Position numbers and translations under genes: made by a program. The notes under the pieces were generated by a model. It worked only from the letters and a program-made list of their open reading frames with translations, searched no databases and was not told where the DNA came from. Of a DNA stretch of 64,000 nucleotides, positions 9,178-17,348 are shown in pieces; position 1 is the first letter of the stretch; each line of letters begins with the position of its first letter. The DNA is taken from positions 1 through 64,000 of the forward strand of contig JAFGGG010000010.1 in assembly GCA_016930675.1 (NCBI GenBank), read 5' to 3'. This stretch comes from Spirochaetales bacterium. GTDB taxonomy: Bacteria > Spirochaetota > Spirochaetia > SZUA-6 > RPPD01.

Positions 9178-10230
9178 TTGTCACCTGTAAATAACTATAA
9201 GAAACTTGAACACGAAATTGTTGATGCGGTTGAAAAAAAAGTTAAGGGAGTAAGTAATTCGTTAGTTGCGTTTTTAGGACGCATTCATCATATGGGAAAA
9301 CAGCGCTTCACGGTGATGTTTATCCCGCATTCCGAAAAAAAGATCTTCAATTTCCAGATTTCAGTTTATTCGCTCACCTTTTTTTTATTTTTACTCAGCT
9401 TATTGTTGGTTGTGTTTTTTGTACTTTCAACTCATGTCACAGGTTCCGATAAAGCGTTAGCGGAAATGAACGAGAATCTTTCCGGAAAGGAAAGAGGATT
9501 TAATGAACTGCGGGAAGAAATTCGTACTTTTTCCAGAGCAGCCCAAAAATTTTTTCCGTCACTCCAAAAGCTGGTGACCGCAATAAATCCGGAAATCGCG
9601 GAAATGTTTTCCAGTGCCAATACAGGGGGCGCGAGCCTGCCTCTTTTTCTACCTGAAGATTACGGTGAGCAGGAGGGTAATAAAGAGATATATGATTTGA
9701 AAAGAATGAGCCTGTTTCTTGAGAATTCCGTGGAGCCTCTGGAGTCTGTTTACGCCAGGGTTGTGGAGCAGAATAAAATATTTGTCGATATTCCCACATT
9801 ATGGCCGTTGAAAAATTATCGCGGTTTTATAACTTTCGGATTTGGTCCCCAAATACATCCCTTTACGTTAACCTGGTATATTCACAGGGGTGTGGATATT
9901 ACTTTCAGACGCGGGGCGGACATCCAGGCTACAGCTTCCGGTAAGGTGCTGCGCGCGGATTTTGATCCGGCCGGATACGGCAAATATATAGAAATCAGCC
10001 ATAAGTTCGGATTTAGTACGGTATATGCCCATCTGGATATGGTGCTTGTGGAAAAAGGACAGTGGGTTGAGCGTGGGGATGTAATCGGAACCTTAGGAGG
10101 AACGGGCAGGGTAACGGGACCGCATCTTCATTATGAAGTAAAACTGGGCAATCAGAACATTGACCCCAAACTGTTTTTGGATCTTGAGAATACAACAAAA
10201 TTTATATCACAACCAAGTAGTGTCAGGTGA
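9178..10230 (+). CDS. Membrane-anchored M23 family peptidoglycan endopeptidase
   Basis: 350 residues from a TTG start at 9178 with GAGG at 9165-9168. Layout: cytoplasmic N-terminus (1-62), one transmembrane helix (about 63-84), a coiled-coil-like linker (90-140), and a LytM/M23 domain (about 215-335). Zinc ligands are intact: His236 and Asp240 in HRGVD, and His318 in GPHLHYE (His316 is the catalytic partner), with another catalytic His in VYAHLD. So it should cut peptide cross-bridges in the cell wall from the inner membrane. It is followed after three bases by a bactofilin; M23-bactofilin pairs control cell shape in several bacteria (Csd1-CcmA of Helicobacter, LmdC-BacA of Hyphomonas), and that role is inferred here. 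Confidence 0.9.
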   Translation: MSPVNNYKKLEHEIVDAVEKKVKGVSNSLVAFLGRIHHMGKQRFTVMFIPHSEKKIFNFQISVYSLTFFLFLLSLLLVVFFVLSTHVTGSDKALAEMNENLSGKERGFNELREEIRTFSRAAQKFFPSLQKLVTAINPEIAEMFSSANTGGASLPLFLPEDYGEQEGNKEIYDLKRMSLFLENSVEPLESVYARVVEQNKIFVDIPTLWPLKNYRGFITFGFGPQIHPFTLTWYIHRGVDITFRRGADIQATASGKVLRADFDPAGYGKYIEISHKFGFSTVYAHLDMVLVEKGQWVERGDVIGTLGGTGRVTGPHLHYEVKLGNQNIDPKLFLDLENTTKFISQPSSVR

Positions 10231-10233
10231 GTA

Positions 10234-10704
10234 ATGAGTGAGCTTATAATTCCGAATGAAATAACAGTACATTCCATTATCGGTGAAGGTACTAAGTTCA
10301 GAGGAGAATTCGACCTCAAAGGACTGCTGCGCATTGACGGTGATTTTTCGGGAGTTATTAAAACCCAAGATAAAATTCTTATCAGCAGGAACGGAAGGGC
10401 TGAATGCACCATATATGCCAGAGTCGTAGTTATCGGCGGATTAATAAAGGGAGATATCTTTGCCACCGAAAGAGTGGAGATTCTTTCTACGGGAGTGGTC
10501 ATAGGAAATATTGAAACACCACGCTTAATTGTTCAGGACGACGTTATTTTGCATGGAAAATGTAATATAGTAAAAGCAAAACCTAAAAATACTTCTGATG
10601 ATAAGGAAGAAGAAATACATAATGCGGATGATGCTGCAGGGCCTCCCGCTGACGCTGATGCTGAAGTAGTTTCCGCGGCAGCTCCGCATGTTAAGACATA
10701 TTGA
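10234..10704 (+). CDS. Bactofilin (polymer-forming cytoskeletal protein)
   Basis: 156 residues. The central ~100 residues are the right-handed beta-helix of bactofilins: SIIGEGTKFRGEFDLKGLLRIDGDFSG, then repeated short strands with GRAECTIYARVVVIGGLIKGDI and ILSTGVVIGNIETPRLIVQDDV. The C-terminal ~40 residues are a disordered Ala/Asp-rich tail. Bactofilins polymerise without nucleotides and scaffold cell-wall enzymes at the membrane. Immediately after the M23 peptidase (three bases), which is its likely partner. The window holds a second, more distant bactofilin at 22052. The 3' end overlaps the YaaR gene by 17 bases. Confidence 0.93.
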   Translation: MSELIIPNEITVHSIIGEGTKFRGEFDLKGLLRIDGDFSGVIKTQDKILISRNGRAECTIYARVVVIGGLIKGDIFATERVEILSTGVVIGNIETPRLIVQDDVILHGKCNIVKAKPKNTSDDKEEEIHNADDAAGPPADADAEVVSAAAPHVKTY

Positions 10705-11194
10705 TCTCATGGAAAAAATTGATTCGCTCGGTGAAACCTTCCCCAGAAAATCGCTAAAAAAAAGTAAGACAAAAAAAAAGGAAAAAATTAGATATCAACA
10801 TTTCTTTAAAAAGGTACAGGAAAGTGAGGAGGCTGCTTTTCAATCGGATGATAAAACGTATCCTGAACCGGAATATGAGGAGTTGAGTGAGATATTGGAT
10901 GAGATTTACCAAAGCGGTGACCGCTTGAAGACCCTTCCCACTCTGGAAAACATAAAAAAGTATAAGCACGCAGTTAAGGCCTTTTTAAAAATCGTGGCCG
11001 ATAAGATGGTTGGTGTCGAACAGAAGAGCTCCGGTACCAATATTCTAAAAAGAAAGCGCTTTACACTCATTAAAATTATTGATACAAAAATTGAGCAGCT
11101 TTCTTTACAATTTCTAAAAGCCCAGGAAGAGCAGATTGAAATTTTAAGTAAAGTAGATGAAATAAACGGTATGCTTGTTGATATATTAAAATAA
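10688..11194 (+). CDS. YaaR family protein (DUF327)
   Basis: 168 residues, soluble and helical. The region ENIKKYKHAVKAFLKIVADK is the family hallmark, followed by KIIDTKIEQLSLQFLKAQEEQ. In Bacillus yaaR is in the same cluster as yaaT (ricT), and the same two families are neighbours here (14 bases apart). Their joint function is not settled. The first ~35 residues are Lys-rich. The start is uncertain: ATG 10688 overlaps the bactofilin gene and ATG 10709 is also possible; neither has a clear SD, suggesting translational coupling. Confidence 0.85.
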   Translation: MLRHIDLMEKIDSLGETFPRKSLKKSKTKKKEKIRYQHFFKKVQESEEAAFQSDDKTYPEPEYEELSEILDEIYQSGDRLKTLPTLENIKKYKHAVKAFLKIVADKMVGVEQKSSGTNILKRKRFTLIKIIDTKIEQLSLQFLKAQEEQIEILSKVDEINGMLVDILK

Positions 11195-11207
11195 GGAGAA
11201 GCTATGG

Positions 11208-12149
11208 ATGGCTAAGACTGAACAGGAAAATCAGGAGTTGGATAATAATGATAAGGAAAATCAGGGAAAAATCGAGACTACCGTTGATATTTCCGACAAA
11301 CCTCTTTTCCGGATAAAAGTAGCGCACTCTAATGAGACTATCCTATGTGTCTGTGAAGAAGAGCTGGAAGTACACTGCGGTGATTTTGTCATTATTCCCA
11401 CAAAATACGGAAAAGATTTGGGCAGGGTCCAGGGAAGAATAGTAAATTCGGTTCCGTCTGAAAATCAAGAAATTTATACTGTAAACCGTTTGGCCGATGA
11501 GAATGATCTGGCCAAATATAAAGCTAATGAAAAAAATAGTGAGAAGGCTTTCGAAATCTGCAAAAAGAAAATCGAGCAACACAAGCTGGAGATGAAATTG
11601 GTGTCCGCGCATTATTTGCTTGAAGAACCGAAGATCCTTTTCTTTTTTACCGCGGAAAACAGAGTTGATTTTCGTGAACTGGTAAAAGATTTGGTCTCTG
11701 TTTTTAAAATGCGCATAGAACTGCGGCAGATCGGTGTACGTGACGAATCACGCGTAATTGGAGGGCTTGGAATCTGCGGCAGATATCTGTGCTGCCATGC
11801 GGTTTCCGATAAATTGAATCCGGTATCGATTAAAATGGCAAAAGAGCAGAATATGTCCCTTAACTCTTTGAAAATATCAGGGCCGTGCGGAAGGCTGTTG
11901 TGCTGTTTAGGGTATGAATATGATTTTTATAAGGGTGAAAAAGAAAAACTGCCGGGTTTGGGAACTAAATTTTCAATTAATAATGAGCAGTTTGTGATAA
12001 CTGAGGTTAATATTTTAACAAAGCAGATAAGGCTGTTAAGCGATTCCAGTCGTCTGCTGATATTCTGTTTTGAAGATTTTTCTCTTGATAAGCAAACAAA
12101 TAAATGGTCTATTGATCAAACAAAAATCGATACGCTGTCGCATTTTTAA
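11208..12149 (+). CDS. ricT: PSP1-domain protein, RicT/YaaT family
   Basis: 313 residues. The PSP1 core is clear: VHCGDFVIIPTKYGKDLGRVQG early on, then IRQIGVRDESRVIGGLGICGRYLCC and ISGPCGRLLCCLGYEYDFY. The paired CC clusters (CGRYLCC and CGRLLCC) are those that, in Bacillus RicT, help bind iron-sulfur clusters in the RicAFT complex that stimulates RNase Y and phosphorelay; RicA and RicF are not in the window. The N-terminal ~30 residues are Glu/Asn-rich and a family-specific extra. AAGGAG nine bases upstream supports ATG 11208; ATG 11204 overlaps it out of frame. Confidence 0.9.
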   Translation: MAKTEQENQELDNNDKENQGKIETTVDISDKPLFRIKVAHSNETILCVCEEELEVHCGDFVIIPTKYGKDLGRVQGRIVNSVPSENQEIYTVNRLADENDLAKYKANEKNSEKAFEICKKKIEQHKLEMKLVSAHYLLEEPKILFFFTAENRVDFRELVKDLVSVFKMRIELRQIGVRDESRVIGGLGICGRYLCCHAVSDKLNPVSIKMAKEQNMSLNSLKISGPCGRLLCCLGYEYDFYKGEKEKLPGLGTKFSINNEQFVITEVNILTKQIRLLSDSSRLLIFCFEDFSLDKQTNKWSIDQTKIDTLSHF

Positions 12150-12178
12150 AATTTAATCGCAACACTTCTCATTTTTAA

Positions 12179-12207
12179 TTGCATTAAAAGGCTAAAATAA
12201 TTATTAT
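12179..12207 (+). promoter_or_regulatory. Promoter abutting the mtnA start
   Basis: TTGCAT at 12179-12184, 17-base spacer, TATTAT at 12202-12207. The ATG at 12214 falls where transcription should begin and has no SD, so a leaderless message is likely. Confidence 0.55.
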
Positions 12208-12213
12208 CTACCT

Positions 12214-13272
12214 ATGATCGTAAAAGGAAAACATTATAAAACAGTATGGCTGGAAGGAAATACCGTAAAAATAATTAATCAGGCGGTCCTTCCTCACAAA
12301 TTTGAAATCACAGAGTGCCCGGATCACCAAAGAACGGCTCGCGCCATTTCAACTATGATTATTCGTGGAGCAGGAGCGATCGGTACAGCTGCGGGATTTG
12401 GCATGGCTCAGGCTGTACTCGAAGCTCCGGAAAAGGACTTTGAAGCGTATATTAGAAACGCCCGCACAAGCTTAAGAAATACTAGGCCGACAGCTCAAAA
12501 TCTTTTTTACAGCATAGAGCGTGTATTTCGATGTATTCAGGAAACCACGGATCCGGAACAGGCAAGGATACGCGCGGTTATGGAGGCGGAAGCGATTGCT
12601 CTTGAAGACATTAATGCCTGCAAGCAGATTGGAGAAATAGGAGCCAAACTTATACAAAATAATTTTAAAGTATTGACTCACTGCAATGCCGGTTGGCTGG
12701 CTTTTACCGATTGGGGTACCGCACTCTCACCTATCTATGTGGCAAAACGGGAACATAAGAATATCTTTGTTTGGGTGGATGAAACAAGGCCGCGCTTTCA
12801 GGGAGCTCGTCTTACTGCCTGGGAACTGCAGGAAGAGCAAATACCCTATGCGGTAATAGCGGATAATGCGGCAGGCTTCTATATGCAAAGAGGCGAGGTT
12901 GACCTGGTTATCGTGGGGAGCGACAGGATTGCCAGAAACGGTGATGTGGCAAATAAAATCGGAACGTATGAAAAGGCCGTACTCGCTAAAGAGCATGATA
13001 TTCCCTTTTATGTGGCTGCCCCTACTTCGACTATCGACTGGGACTGTACTCATGGCGGTGATATCCCGATAGAAGAAAGGTCGGAATCCGAAGTAGTTTC
13101 CGTAACAGGCAGAGATGAGGTTAATAATCTGAGAACCGTTTTTATTGTTCCGGAAGGAGCCAAAGCCAGAAACCCCGCGTTTGATGTTACACCCGCCGCA
13201 TATATAACGGGGATAATCACCGAAAAGGGGATTGTCGCGCCTGAAAAATTAGCAAAACTAAAGAATAAATAG
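12214..13272 (+). CDS. mtnA: MtnA-like sugar-phosphate isomerase (methylthioribose-1-phosphate isomerase family)
   Basis: 352 residues of the eIF2B-alpha/MtnA fold. Family signatures: MIIRGAGAIGTAAGFG (the usual form is RGAPAIG), the HCNAGWLAF catalytic-Cys loop, DETRPRFQGARLTAWEL, VGSDRIARNGDVANKIGTYEKA with the catalytic Asp, and the terminal YVAAPTSTID. MtnA converts 5-methylthioribose-1-phosphate to the ribulose form in methionine salvage; close relatives act on 5-deoxyribose-1-phosphate or ribose-1,5-bisphosphate. The Gly in place of the conserved Pro and the HCNAGW loop place it in a variant subgroup, so the substrate is uncertain. No other salvage gene is near. Separate promoter from the upstream operon. 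Confidence 0.85.
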   Translation: MIVKGKHYKTVWLEGNTVKIINQAVLPHKFEITECPDHQRTARAISTMIIRGAGAIGTAAGFGMAQAVLEAPEKDFEAYIRNARTSLRNTRPTAQNLFYSIERVFRCIQETTDPEQARIRAVMEAEAIALEDINACKQIGEIGAKLIQNNFKVLTHCNAGWLAFTDWGTALSPIYVAKREHKNIFVWVDETRPRFQGARLTAWELQEEQIPYAVIADNAAGFYMQRGEVDLVIVGSDRIARNGDVANKIGTYEKAVLAKEHDIPFYVAAPTSTIDWDCTHGGDIPIEERSESEVVSVTGRDEVNNLRTVFIVPEGAKARNPAFDVTPAAYITGIITEKGIVAPEKLAKLKNK

Positions 13273-13378
13273 CTGTATGAGGTAACGCCGTCATGCCCAT
13301 TGGGAGGCCGGTGTTTGTCATGTAAAGGGCACGCGCCGATTTCTAGTAATTAATCTTCTATTTTTTAATAAAAAGGTG

Positions 13379-13407
13379 TTGATAAAAAATCAAATGAGGT
13401 ATATATT
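13379..13407 (+). promoter_or_regulatory. Promoter of the pst operon
   Basis: TTGATA at 13379-13384, 17-base spacer, TATATT at 13402-13407. The pstS start at 13470 has AGGAGG in a ~55-base leader. I see no clear direct-repeat Pho box at the -35. Confidence 0.65.
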
Positions 13408-13469
13408 TTAAATGTCTACTAAATCTATAGAGTATATCTTATAAGTATAAAAAATGACAGGAGGTAATA

Positions 13470-14426
13470 ATGAGAATGCCAATTAGAATATGTGTAGTGA
13501 TCCTGCTCGGAATGCTGGTGTGTACCTGCGATGGCGGGAAGGAAAAAAGCGATACAGAATCCAATCACACTATAAGTATTTCAGGGGCTTGGGCGTTATA
13601 TCCGCTTACCGTAAAATGGGCGGAGGAATATATGAAAATCAAACCGAATATCAGGATTGAGGTCAGTGCCGGGGGCGCGGGTAAAGGTATGTCCGATATG
13701 TTATCCGATTTTGTTGACATAGGTATGATATCGCGGGAGATATTTCCTGTTGAGGTTGAAAAAGGAGCGTGGTACATTCCCGTAGCAAAAGACGCTGTAG
13801 TAGGAACCATAAACGCAAAAAATCCATATATAAAAGAGATCCAATTGCATGGCGCGACCAAAGAAATGTTGAGGAAGATTTGGATTGAGCAGTCCGTCAC
13901 TACATGGGAGGCTTTGTATGGGCAACAGGGTAATACCGTTATTCATGTGTATACCCGTTCGGATGCCTGCGGTGCGGCACAAATCTGGGCTCAATTTATA
14001 GGAGGAAATCAAGACGATCTCGGAGGTGTGGGTGTATACGCTGATCCTGGACTGGCGGATGCTGTGATAAAGGATACATTGGGCATAGGATTTAATAATA
14101 TAAATTACGCGTATGATCCGGCAACAGGAGAACTAGCCCAAGGATTAGCAATACTACCGCTCGATTTAAATAATTCCTTAAAACTTGAAAGTGAAGAGAA
14201 TTTTTACGCGACACGTACCGAACTGTTAAACGCCATAAATCAGGGAGTTTACCCGTCTCCTCCTGCGCGTAATTTATTTTTCGCCTGTCATGGGCTGCCC
14301 CAAAAGAGTTATCTTGTCGAGTTTTTACGCTGGATCCTAACAGACGGACAAAGGTATGTTCTCGAATCAGGATATATAACAATTTCTGCGCAAGAATTAC
14401 AAAAGGCTGTTGATTCCTTGCGGTAA
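13470..14426 (+). CDS. pstS: Phosphate ABC transporter substrate-binding lipoprotein PstS
   Basis: 318 residues. Signal peptide with a lipobox-like CTC (Cys 21), so a lipid-anchored binding protein. Phosphate-binding features: SGAWALYPL near the start (the usual SGSxxxxPL P-loop-like site), SAGGAGKGMSDMLSDFVDIGMISR, and TRSDACGAAQIW (usual R-x-SGT here RSDACG). The substitutions (GAW for GSS, DACG for SGT) match the more divergent PstS group of Thermotogae/spirochaetes rather than E. coli. First gene of pstSCAB, preceded by GGAGG. Mediates high-affinity phosphate uptake under starvation. Confidence 0.9.
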   Translation: MRMPIRICVVILLGMLVCTCDGGKEKSDTESNHTISISGAWALYPLTVKWAEEYMKIKPNIRIEVSAGGAGKGMSDMLSDFVDIGMISREIFPVEVEKGAWYIPVAKDAVVGTINAKNPYIKEIQLHGATKEMLRKIWIEQSVTTWEALYGQQGNTVIHVYTRSDACGAAQIWAQFIGGNQDDLGGVGVYADPGLADAVIKDTLGIGFNNINYAYDPATGELAQGLAILPLDLNNSLKLESEENFYATRTELLNAINQGVYPSPPARNLFFACHGLPQKSYLVEFLRWILTDGQRYVLESGYITISAQELQKAVDSLR

Positions 14427-14462
14427 ATTATTCTTTATTTTGTTGAAAGATATTTTTATAAG

Positions 14463-15353
14463 ATGGAAAAATTAAGGCTGTTCAAAAATCGTATTGGTAC
14501 TCTGCTGATGAAGACGCTGTCTTTTACGGTACTGCTCTTGCTTTTTGCAATGGGTACGGGTTTGTTTTTACGCTCTCAGGCTCTTTTGGCCGACAAACCG
14601 ATTTCTGATCTGCTTTTTTCTTCAGCATGGCGTCCTTCTGCCGGCGAGTATGGATATTTGACTTTTATTTTCGGCACACTCATGGTTACATTGTATGCTC
14701 TGCTTATCGCTGTTCCGTTTTCCATATGCGCGGCTGTGTATCTCTCCGAATATGCTAAAAAACGGACAAGAGATTTTTTTAAATCAGTTATAGATATCCT
14801 GGCGTCAATCCCTTCGGTAATATTTGGGCTCTGGGGTGTGTTAATAATTGTTCCCATGGTTAAAGAAATCGGTTCGGTCTTATTTGGAGCCTCATCCACA
14901 GGTTATAGCCTGCTGTCCGCGGCATTGGTTCTGGCTGTGATGATTCTGCCGTTTATCATCCATATAGTGTTGGAAGTGCTGCAAACCATTTCTGTTTCTT
15001 TGAGAGAGGCTGCTTTGGCAATGGGAGCTACCTCCTGGCAGGCAATTAAACATGTCGTACTGCGCAAGGCGTTACCGGGAATTATCGCGGCCTGTGGACT
15101 GGGTCTGGCGCGTGCTTTTGGTGAGACCATGGCAGTTATGATGGTGGCGGGTAATATAGCGCAGATATCAATTTCTCCTTTTGAGCCCACATATACCCTG
15201 CCGGCCCTTATCGCCAATAATTACGGAGAAATGTTTTCTATTCCCCTTTATGATTCGGCCCTCATGTTCGCCGCCTTCATTTTGTTTGCAATAATTTTAT
15301 TATTCAATATTATTTCCTGGATTGTCTTTTATCGAGTAAAGAGGAGACTTTAA
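14463..15353 (+). CDS. pstC: Phosphate ABC transporter permease PstC
   Basis: 296 residues with about six membrane helices. The binding-protein-dependent transport motif is visible: LREAALAMGATSWQAIKHVV (EAA loop), followed by PGIIAACGLGLARAFGETMAV, which is the family signature. PstC and PstA form the membrane channel for phosphate. 36 bases after pstS and one base before pstA, so one operon. Good match in length and order with other pst systems. Confidence 0.93.
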   Translation: MEKLRLFKNRIGTLLMKTLSFTVLLLLFAMGTGLFLRSQALLADKPISDLLFSSAWRPSAGEYGYLTFIFGTLMVTLYALLIAVPFSICAAVYLSEYAKKRTRDFFKSVIDILASIPSVIFGLWGVLIIVPMVKEIGSVLFGASSTGYSLLSAALVLAVMILPFIIHIVLEVLQTISVSLREAALAMGATSWQAIKHVVLRKALPGIIAACGLGLARAFGETMAVMMVAGNIAQISISPFEPTYTLPALIANNYGEMFSIPLYDSALMFAAFILFAIILLFNIISWIVFYRVKRRL

Positions 15354-15354
15354 A

Positions 15355-16224
15355 ATGAACATACGCAAAGACAGACGCTTTTTTGAAGAAAAATTGATAA
15401 AAGGAATTATGCGCTTCTGTGCATTGCTTTTGGCAGGTCTGCTTATTCTTATAGTTACTACTATTGCGGTTAAAGGGTTTTCCGCCTTAAACCTTTCTAT
15501 GCTTGTCAACACTGCGAAGGGGGGATTTTACCTCGGCAAAGAGGGGGGAATTCTCCATGCCATTATCGGTTCGTTTTGTATTGCCGGCGGAGCCACCTGT
15601 CTGGCTTTTTTCATCAGCACCCCAATCGTGCTTTATATTAATGTCTACAGGAAAAAGCGCTCAAAACTAGCGGAACTAATAAGATTTGCCTTTAATGTTC
15701 TATGGGGAATTCCTTCAATCGTTTATGGCGCTTTTGGCTTTACCTGCATGTTGTTTCTCGGATTAAAGGCTTCTCTGCTGGCTGGAATTCTGGTTATTAC
15801 CCTGGTTGAGATTCCAATTTTAGCACGGGGCATAGATGAGGTAGTTCAACACGTACCAATAGAAATTACCCAAGCGGCACTCAGTTTGGGTGCAACAACG
15901 GGTGAGACGGCCTGGAAAGTAGTAATCCGCCAGATACTTCCGGGAATTATAACAGCCATGTTATTGGCTTTTGGCAGGGGAATAGGGGATGCGGCAGCGG
16001 TTCTTTTTACGGCGGGTTTTTCCGATTATATTCCGGAATCACTTATGCAGCCTGTAGCCACCCTGCCTTTGGTCATATTTTTCCAATTGGGAACGCCTTT
16101 CCCCTCTGTTCAGAACAGGGCATATGCCTCGGCATTCATCCTCACGTTATTGGTATTAAGTATATCGCTTATGGCCCGATTTTTTTCAAAAAAATTATCG
16201 CGCCATAGAATCGATCACATGTAA
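15355..16224 (+). CDS. pstA: Phosphate ABC transporter permease PstA
   Basis: 289 residues with about six membrane helices. EAA loop: ITQAALSLGATTGETAWKVV, then PGIITAMLLAFGRGIGDAAAV (usual GETAP replaced by GDAAAV). It partners PstC; one base separates the two genes. The long extracytoplasmic loop TAKGGFYLGKEGGILHA after the first helix matches PstA. AGGAGAC immediately upstream supplies the SD for the start. Confidence 0.92.
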   Translation: MNIRKDRRFFEEKLIKGIMRFCALLLAGLLILIVTTIAVKGFSALNLSMLVNTAKGGFYLGKEGGILHAIIGSFCIAGGATCLAFFISTPIVLYINVYRKKRSKLAELIRFAFNVLWGIPSIVYGAFGFTCMLFLGLKASLLAGILVITLVEIPILARGIDEVVQHVPIEITQAALSLGATTGETAWKVVIRQILPGIITAMLLAFGRGIGDAAAVLFTAGFSDYIPESLMQPVATLPLVIFFQLGTPFPSVQNRAYASAFILTLLVLSISLMARFFSKKLSRHRIDHM

Positions 16225-16235
16225 GGAGTGAATAG

Positions 16236-16997
16236 ATGCATCAGCAAACTCATATTGAGGTTAAAAACTTAAATGTCTCTTATGGTGATGTGAAGGCATT
16301 GCACAATATCACACTCGCTATTCCCGATAAAAAAATCACAGCGATAATCGGGCCGTCCGGATGCGGAAAAACCACGCTTCTAAAATCATTCAATCGCCTG
16401 CTTGATCTTGAGGAGGGAGTCAAGATCAAAGGAGAAATATTTGTTGATAAAGAGAATATTTTTACTCCGGGATTGGAGCCCACACATATCCGCAAGAAGA
16501 TGGGGTTATTGGCTCAGAAACCATGCCCTCTACCCATGTCTATTTTTGATAATGTGGCATTCGGCCCGCGCATCCATGGTCTAAAGAATAAAAGACGTTT
16601 ATACGGTATTGTAAGGTATCATTTAAAACAGGCCGGCCTTTGGAAGGAAGTTAAGGACCGCTTGTATGAACCGGCTTCAAAACTCTCCATCGGTCAGCAG
16701 CAGAGGCTGTGTCTGGCCAGGGGTCTGGCTGTAAAGCCGGAAATCATTCTAGGAGATGAACCGACATCGGCTTTGGATCCCGCCTCAAGCAAAAGGATAG
16801 AAGAAATATTCAAAATGTTGAAAAGCAGATATACGATTGTGTTGGTCACACACATTTTGCGTCAAGCTAAGCGTTTGGCGGATTATATCGTGTTTTTATA
16901 CAATGGCGAGCTTGTTGAGCATGGACCGGCAGACGTGGTGCTGGCTCATCCTCAGCAGCCATTAACCCAGGAGTATATTAACGGAGTAGTAAGTTAA
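16236..16997 (+). CDS. pstB: Phosphate ABC transporter ATPase PstB
   Basis: 253 residues. Walker A GPSGCGKT at 39-46, Q-loop around LLAQKPCPLP, signature LSIGQQQR at 150-157, Walker B IILGDEP at 170-176, and the H-loop His in LVTHI. The signature has Ile where LSGGQ has its first Gly, and Walker B reads GDEP instead of MDEP; both occur in a PstB subgroup and need not impair function. Powers phosphate import with PstCA. No phoU follows, unlike most pst operons: the next gene has its own promoter. Confidence 0.93.
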   Translation: MHQQTHIEVKNLNVSYGDVKALHNITLAIPDKKITAIIGPSGCGKTTLLKSFNRLLDLEEGVKIKGEIFVDKENIFTPGLEPTHIRKKMGLLAQKPCPLPMSIFDNVAFGPRIHGLKNKRRLYGIVRYHLKQAGLWKEVKDRLYEPASKLSIGQQQRLCLARGLAVKPEIILGDEPTSALDPASSKRIEEIFKMLKSRYTIVLVTHILRQAKRLADYIVFLYNGELVEHGPADVVLAHPQQPLTQEYINGVVS

Positions 16998-17003
16998 AAA
17001 TAC

Positions 17004-17032
17004 TTGACAAATAGACGATAATTATATATGTT
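17004..17032 (+). promoter_or_regulatory. Promoter of the 57-residue zinc-ribbon gene
   Basis: Perfect TTGACA at 17004-17009, 17-base spacer, TATGTT at 17027-17032. Confidence 0.6.
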
Positions 17033-17112
17033 CTTGTGAACAATCAATTAAAAATTAAGCATCTAGTATAAATAAGCAATAAGCATAATTATTTCTTATT
17101 AGGAGGAAACAA

Positions 17113-17286
17113 ATGGCAGAAATAAGTAAAAATGCAAGAGTCGGTGTGGTAACTCAAAAATTTTTTTGTGGTTGCGGCGGAGAAGTAAAAATGAAATCCG
17201 TATTTACAGGCGGCCGCTTAAAGAATTTGGCTGAATGCGAAAAATGCAATAGGAAAGAAAGAAAACCAAGCGATTTTAGAGTCTAA
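17113..17286 (+). CDS. 57-residue zinc-ribbon protein
   Basis: A short but convincing gene: ATG at 17113 with a perfect AGGAGG at 17101-17106, its own promoter at 17004-17032 and a strong terminator straight after it. The product begins MAEISKNARVGVVTQKF, has a CGCGGE knuckle near residue 19-24 and a CEKCN knuckle near 42-46, and is basic (KERKPSDF near the end). Two Cys pairs 20-odd residues apart fit a single zinc ribbon. It resembles the arrangement of ribosomal protein L31 or L33 type ribbons, but is not either one. I think it is a conserved small spirochaete protein; function unknown, nucleic-acid or ribosome binding possible. Confidence 0.8.
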   Translation: MAEISKNARVGVVTQKFFCGCGGEVKMKSVFTGGRLKNLAECEKCNRKERKPSDFRV

Positions 17287-17317
17287 GCGCCTGGTAAAAG
17301 TTTTATAAGAAAAGCGG

Positions 17318-17348
17318 AGAGCCCTTTAATAGAGGGCTCTTATTTTTT
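17318..17348. terminator. Bidirectional rho-independent terminator
   Basis: Stem agagccct (17318-17325) with agggctct (17333-17340), seven-base loop, followed by T-rich TATTTTTT. It ends the zinc-ribbon gene on the plus strand and overlaps the last codons of plsC on the minus strand. Confidence 0.85.
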
